A DNA stretch of 6,328 nucleotides from an uncultured Bacteroidales bacterium (GTDB lineage: Bacteria; Bacteroidota; Bacteroidia; Bacteroidales; Paludibacteraceae): NCBI GenBank assembly GCA_945787425.1, contig CALZHO010000051.1, positions 1 through 6,328 of the forward strand, given 5' to 3'. Under the pieces are notes generated by a model. It worked only from the letters and a program-made list of their open reading frames with translations, made no database searches and was not told the origin of the DNA. The position numbers and the translations under genes are program-made. Positions 5,241-6,328 of the stretch are shown here, in pieces; within the stretch, counting starts at the first letter, position 1; each line of letters starts with the position of its first letter.

Positions 5241-6328
5241 ATGCAAAAAATCAGAAACATAGCCATCATCGCACACGTGGACCACGGCAAAACGACCTTG
5301 GTTGACAAGATGCTGTACACCGCCAATCTCTTCCGCGAGAACGAGCAGAAGGGCGAACTTATCCTCGACAACAACGAACTCGAGCGCGAGCGCGGTATCA
5401 CCATCTTGGCAAAGAATGTAGCGATTGAATACAAGGGCTATAAAATCAATGTGATTGACACTCCGGGCCACGCCGATTTCGGTGGCGAGGTGGAGCGCGT
5501 ACTGAACATGGCAGACGGCGTGCTGCTGCTCGTGGATGCCTTCGAAGGCCCTATGCCACAAACGCGCTTCGTGTTGCAAAAGGCGTTAGAGCTCAATCTC
5601 AAACCTATCGTAGTCATCAACAAAGTCGATAAACTCAATTGCCGCCCTGATGAGGTGCAAGAGGAAGTGTTTGACCTGATGTGCAACCTCGACGCCACAG
5701 AGGAGCAATTGGATTTCCAAACGCTCTACGGTTCTGCAAAGAACGGCTGGATGTCCACCGATTGGAAGCAGCCAACCGAAGACCTGACCGCATTGATGGA
5801 TGCCATCATCGAGTATATCCCCGAGCCAGAAGTGCTGGAGGGTACACCACAGATGCTCATCACCAGTCTTGACTACAACCCATACGTGGGCCGTATCGCT
5901 GTGGGACGTGTGCATCGCGGTACATTGCGCAATGGTCAGAACGTCATGCTCGCCAAGAAGGACGGCACGATGATTAAGACCAAAATCAAAGAGCTGCACA
6001 CCTTCTCGGGCATGGGACACATTAAAACCGACGAAATGAAATCGGGCGATATATGCGCGCTCATCGGCATCGACGGCTTCGAGATTGGCGACACGATTTG
6101 CGACATTGAGACACCAGAGGCATTGAAGCCCATCGCGATTGATGAGCCAACGATGTCTATGGTATTTACTATCAACGACTCGCCATTCTTCGGTCAAGAC
6201 GGTAAGTTCGTGACCTCGCGCCATATCAAGGACAGGCTTGACCGTGAGCTGGAAAAGAATCTTGCGCTCAGGGTGAAACCGGGTCTCAATGCCGATTCTT
6301 TCGTGGTGTACGGAAGGGGAGTGCTCCA
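5241..6328 (+). CDS. typA: Translational GTPase TypA/BipA (3' partial)
   Basis: The frame runs from ATG 5241 off the window end: 362 complete codons of a protein usually about 600 long. The G domain is intact: G1 HVDHGKTT (12-19), G2 RGITI (51-55), G3 DTPGH (73-77, with the GTPase-activating His77), G4 NKVD (127-130) and G5 SAKNG (165-169). GGEVERVLNMADGVLLLVDA (81-100) and GPMPQTRFVL (103-112) separate TypA from EF-G and LepA. A beta-barrel domain II follows (about 200-295), then the start of domain III with the TypA hallmark NDSPFFGQDGKFVTSRHI (312-329) and VVYGRGVL (355-362). TypA binds the ribosome and helps 50S assembly and translation under stress or cold. By eye the gene favours GGC, GAC and CTC codons more than its upstream neighbours, in keeping with high expression. 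It has its own promoter and long leader; AAAGA at 5234-5238 is only a weak ribosome site. Confidence 0.96.
   Translation, partial: MQKIRNIAIIAHVDHGKTTLVDKMLYTANLFRENEQKGELILDNNELERERGITILAKNVAIEYKGYKINVIDTPGHADFGGEVERVLNMADGVLLLVDAFEGPMPQTRFVLQKALELNLKPIVVINKVDKLNCRPDEVQEEVFDLMCNLDATEEQLDFQTLYGSAKNGWMSTDWKQPTEDLTALMDAIIEYIPEPEVLEGTPQMLITSLDYNPYVGRIAVGRVHRGTLRNGQNVMLAKKDGTMIKTKIKELHTFSGMGHIKTDEMKSGDICALIGIDGFEIGDTICDIETPEALKPIAIDEPTMSMVFTINDSPFFGQDGKFVTSRHIKDRLDRELEKNLALRVKPGLNADSFVVYGRGVL

Noticed and set aside
5097..5579. 160-codon - strand frame over the typA start, leader and promoter
   Set aside because: Shadow of typA; it resembles no family and would run through the typA promoter.
5586..6224. 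212-codon open frame on the - strand opposite typA
   Set aside because: It lies wholly inside the clearly conserved typA gene; the product has no recognisable motif and its openness follows from typA codon bias.
1..6328. Search for tRNA/rRNA genes, CRISPR array, insertion sequence ends or attachment sites
   Set aside because: No cloverleaf-like segment in the gaps, no regularly spaced long repeats, no transposase or integrase frame; the intergenic space is under 200 nt everywhere.

Overview
The window looks like chromosomal DNA of a member of Bacteroidota, most likely order Bacteroidales. Three things point there: a GldD-type gliding/type IX secretion lipoprotein, a bacterial group II geranylgeranylglyceryl-phosphate synthase, and two promoters of the Bacteroides type (TTTG or TTG, 20 nt, TAnnTTTG). 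Start codons mostly lack strong Shine-Dalgarno sites, which also fits. All genes lie on the + strand. Genus cannot be decided from the sequence alone.

Layout. Positions 1-303 hold the C-terminal end of a family 3 glycoside hydrolase (its Fn3-like domain), closed by a strong intrinsic terminator at 328-355. The terminator's T-tract runs directly into the -33 element of a promoter (353-384), which should start a five-gene transcript: gldD (405-977), a GGGPS-family prenylglyceryl-phosphate synthase (968-1696), tadA (1686-2126), a PgpH-like 7TM-HD phosphodiesterase (2159-4063) and dusB (4086-5057). The first three genes overlap by 10-11 nt and the other gaps are 32 and 22 nt, so this reads as one operon. 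A second promoter (5074-5105) then drives a leader of about 130 nt and typA/bipA (5241 to the window end, 3' truncated).

Functions. The operon is mixed housekeeping: two tRNA modification enzymes (TadA makes inosine-34, DusB makes dihydrouridine), a membrane second-messenger phosphodiesterase (probably c-di-AMP), an ether-lipid type enzyme, and an envelope lipoprotein linked to gliding and type IX secretion. TypA is a ribosome-associated translational GTPase, so translation and tRNA quality recur across the window.

No mobile element, CRISPR array, tRNA or rRNA was seen. The least explained stretch is the typA leader. It carries a series of very short perfect hairpins (5-bp stems, 3-nt loops), each preceded by AAC, and at the same time a 37-codon, strongly basic open reading frame ending 5 nt before the typA start. 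Short tandem repeats also sit just before the pgpH start and across the dusB start.
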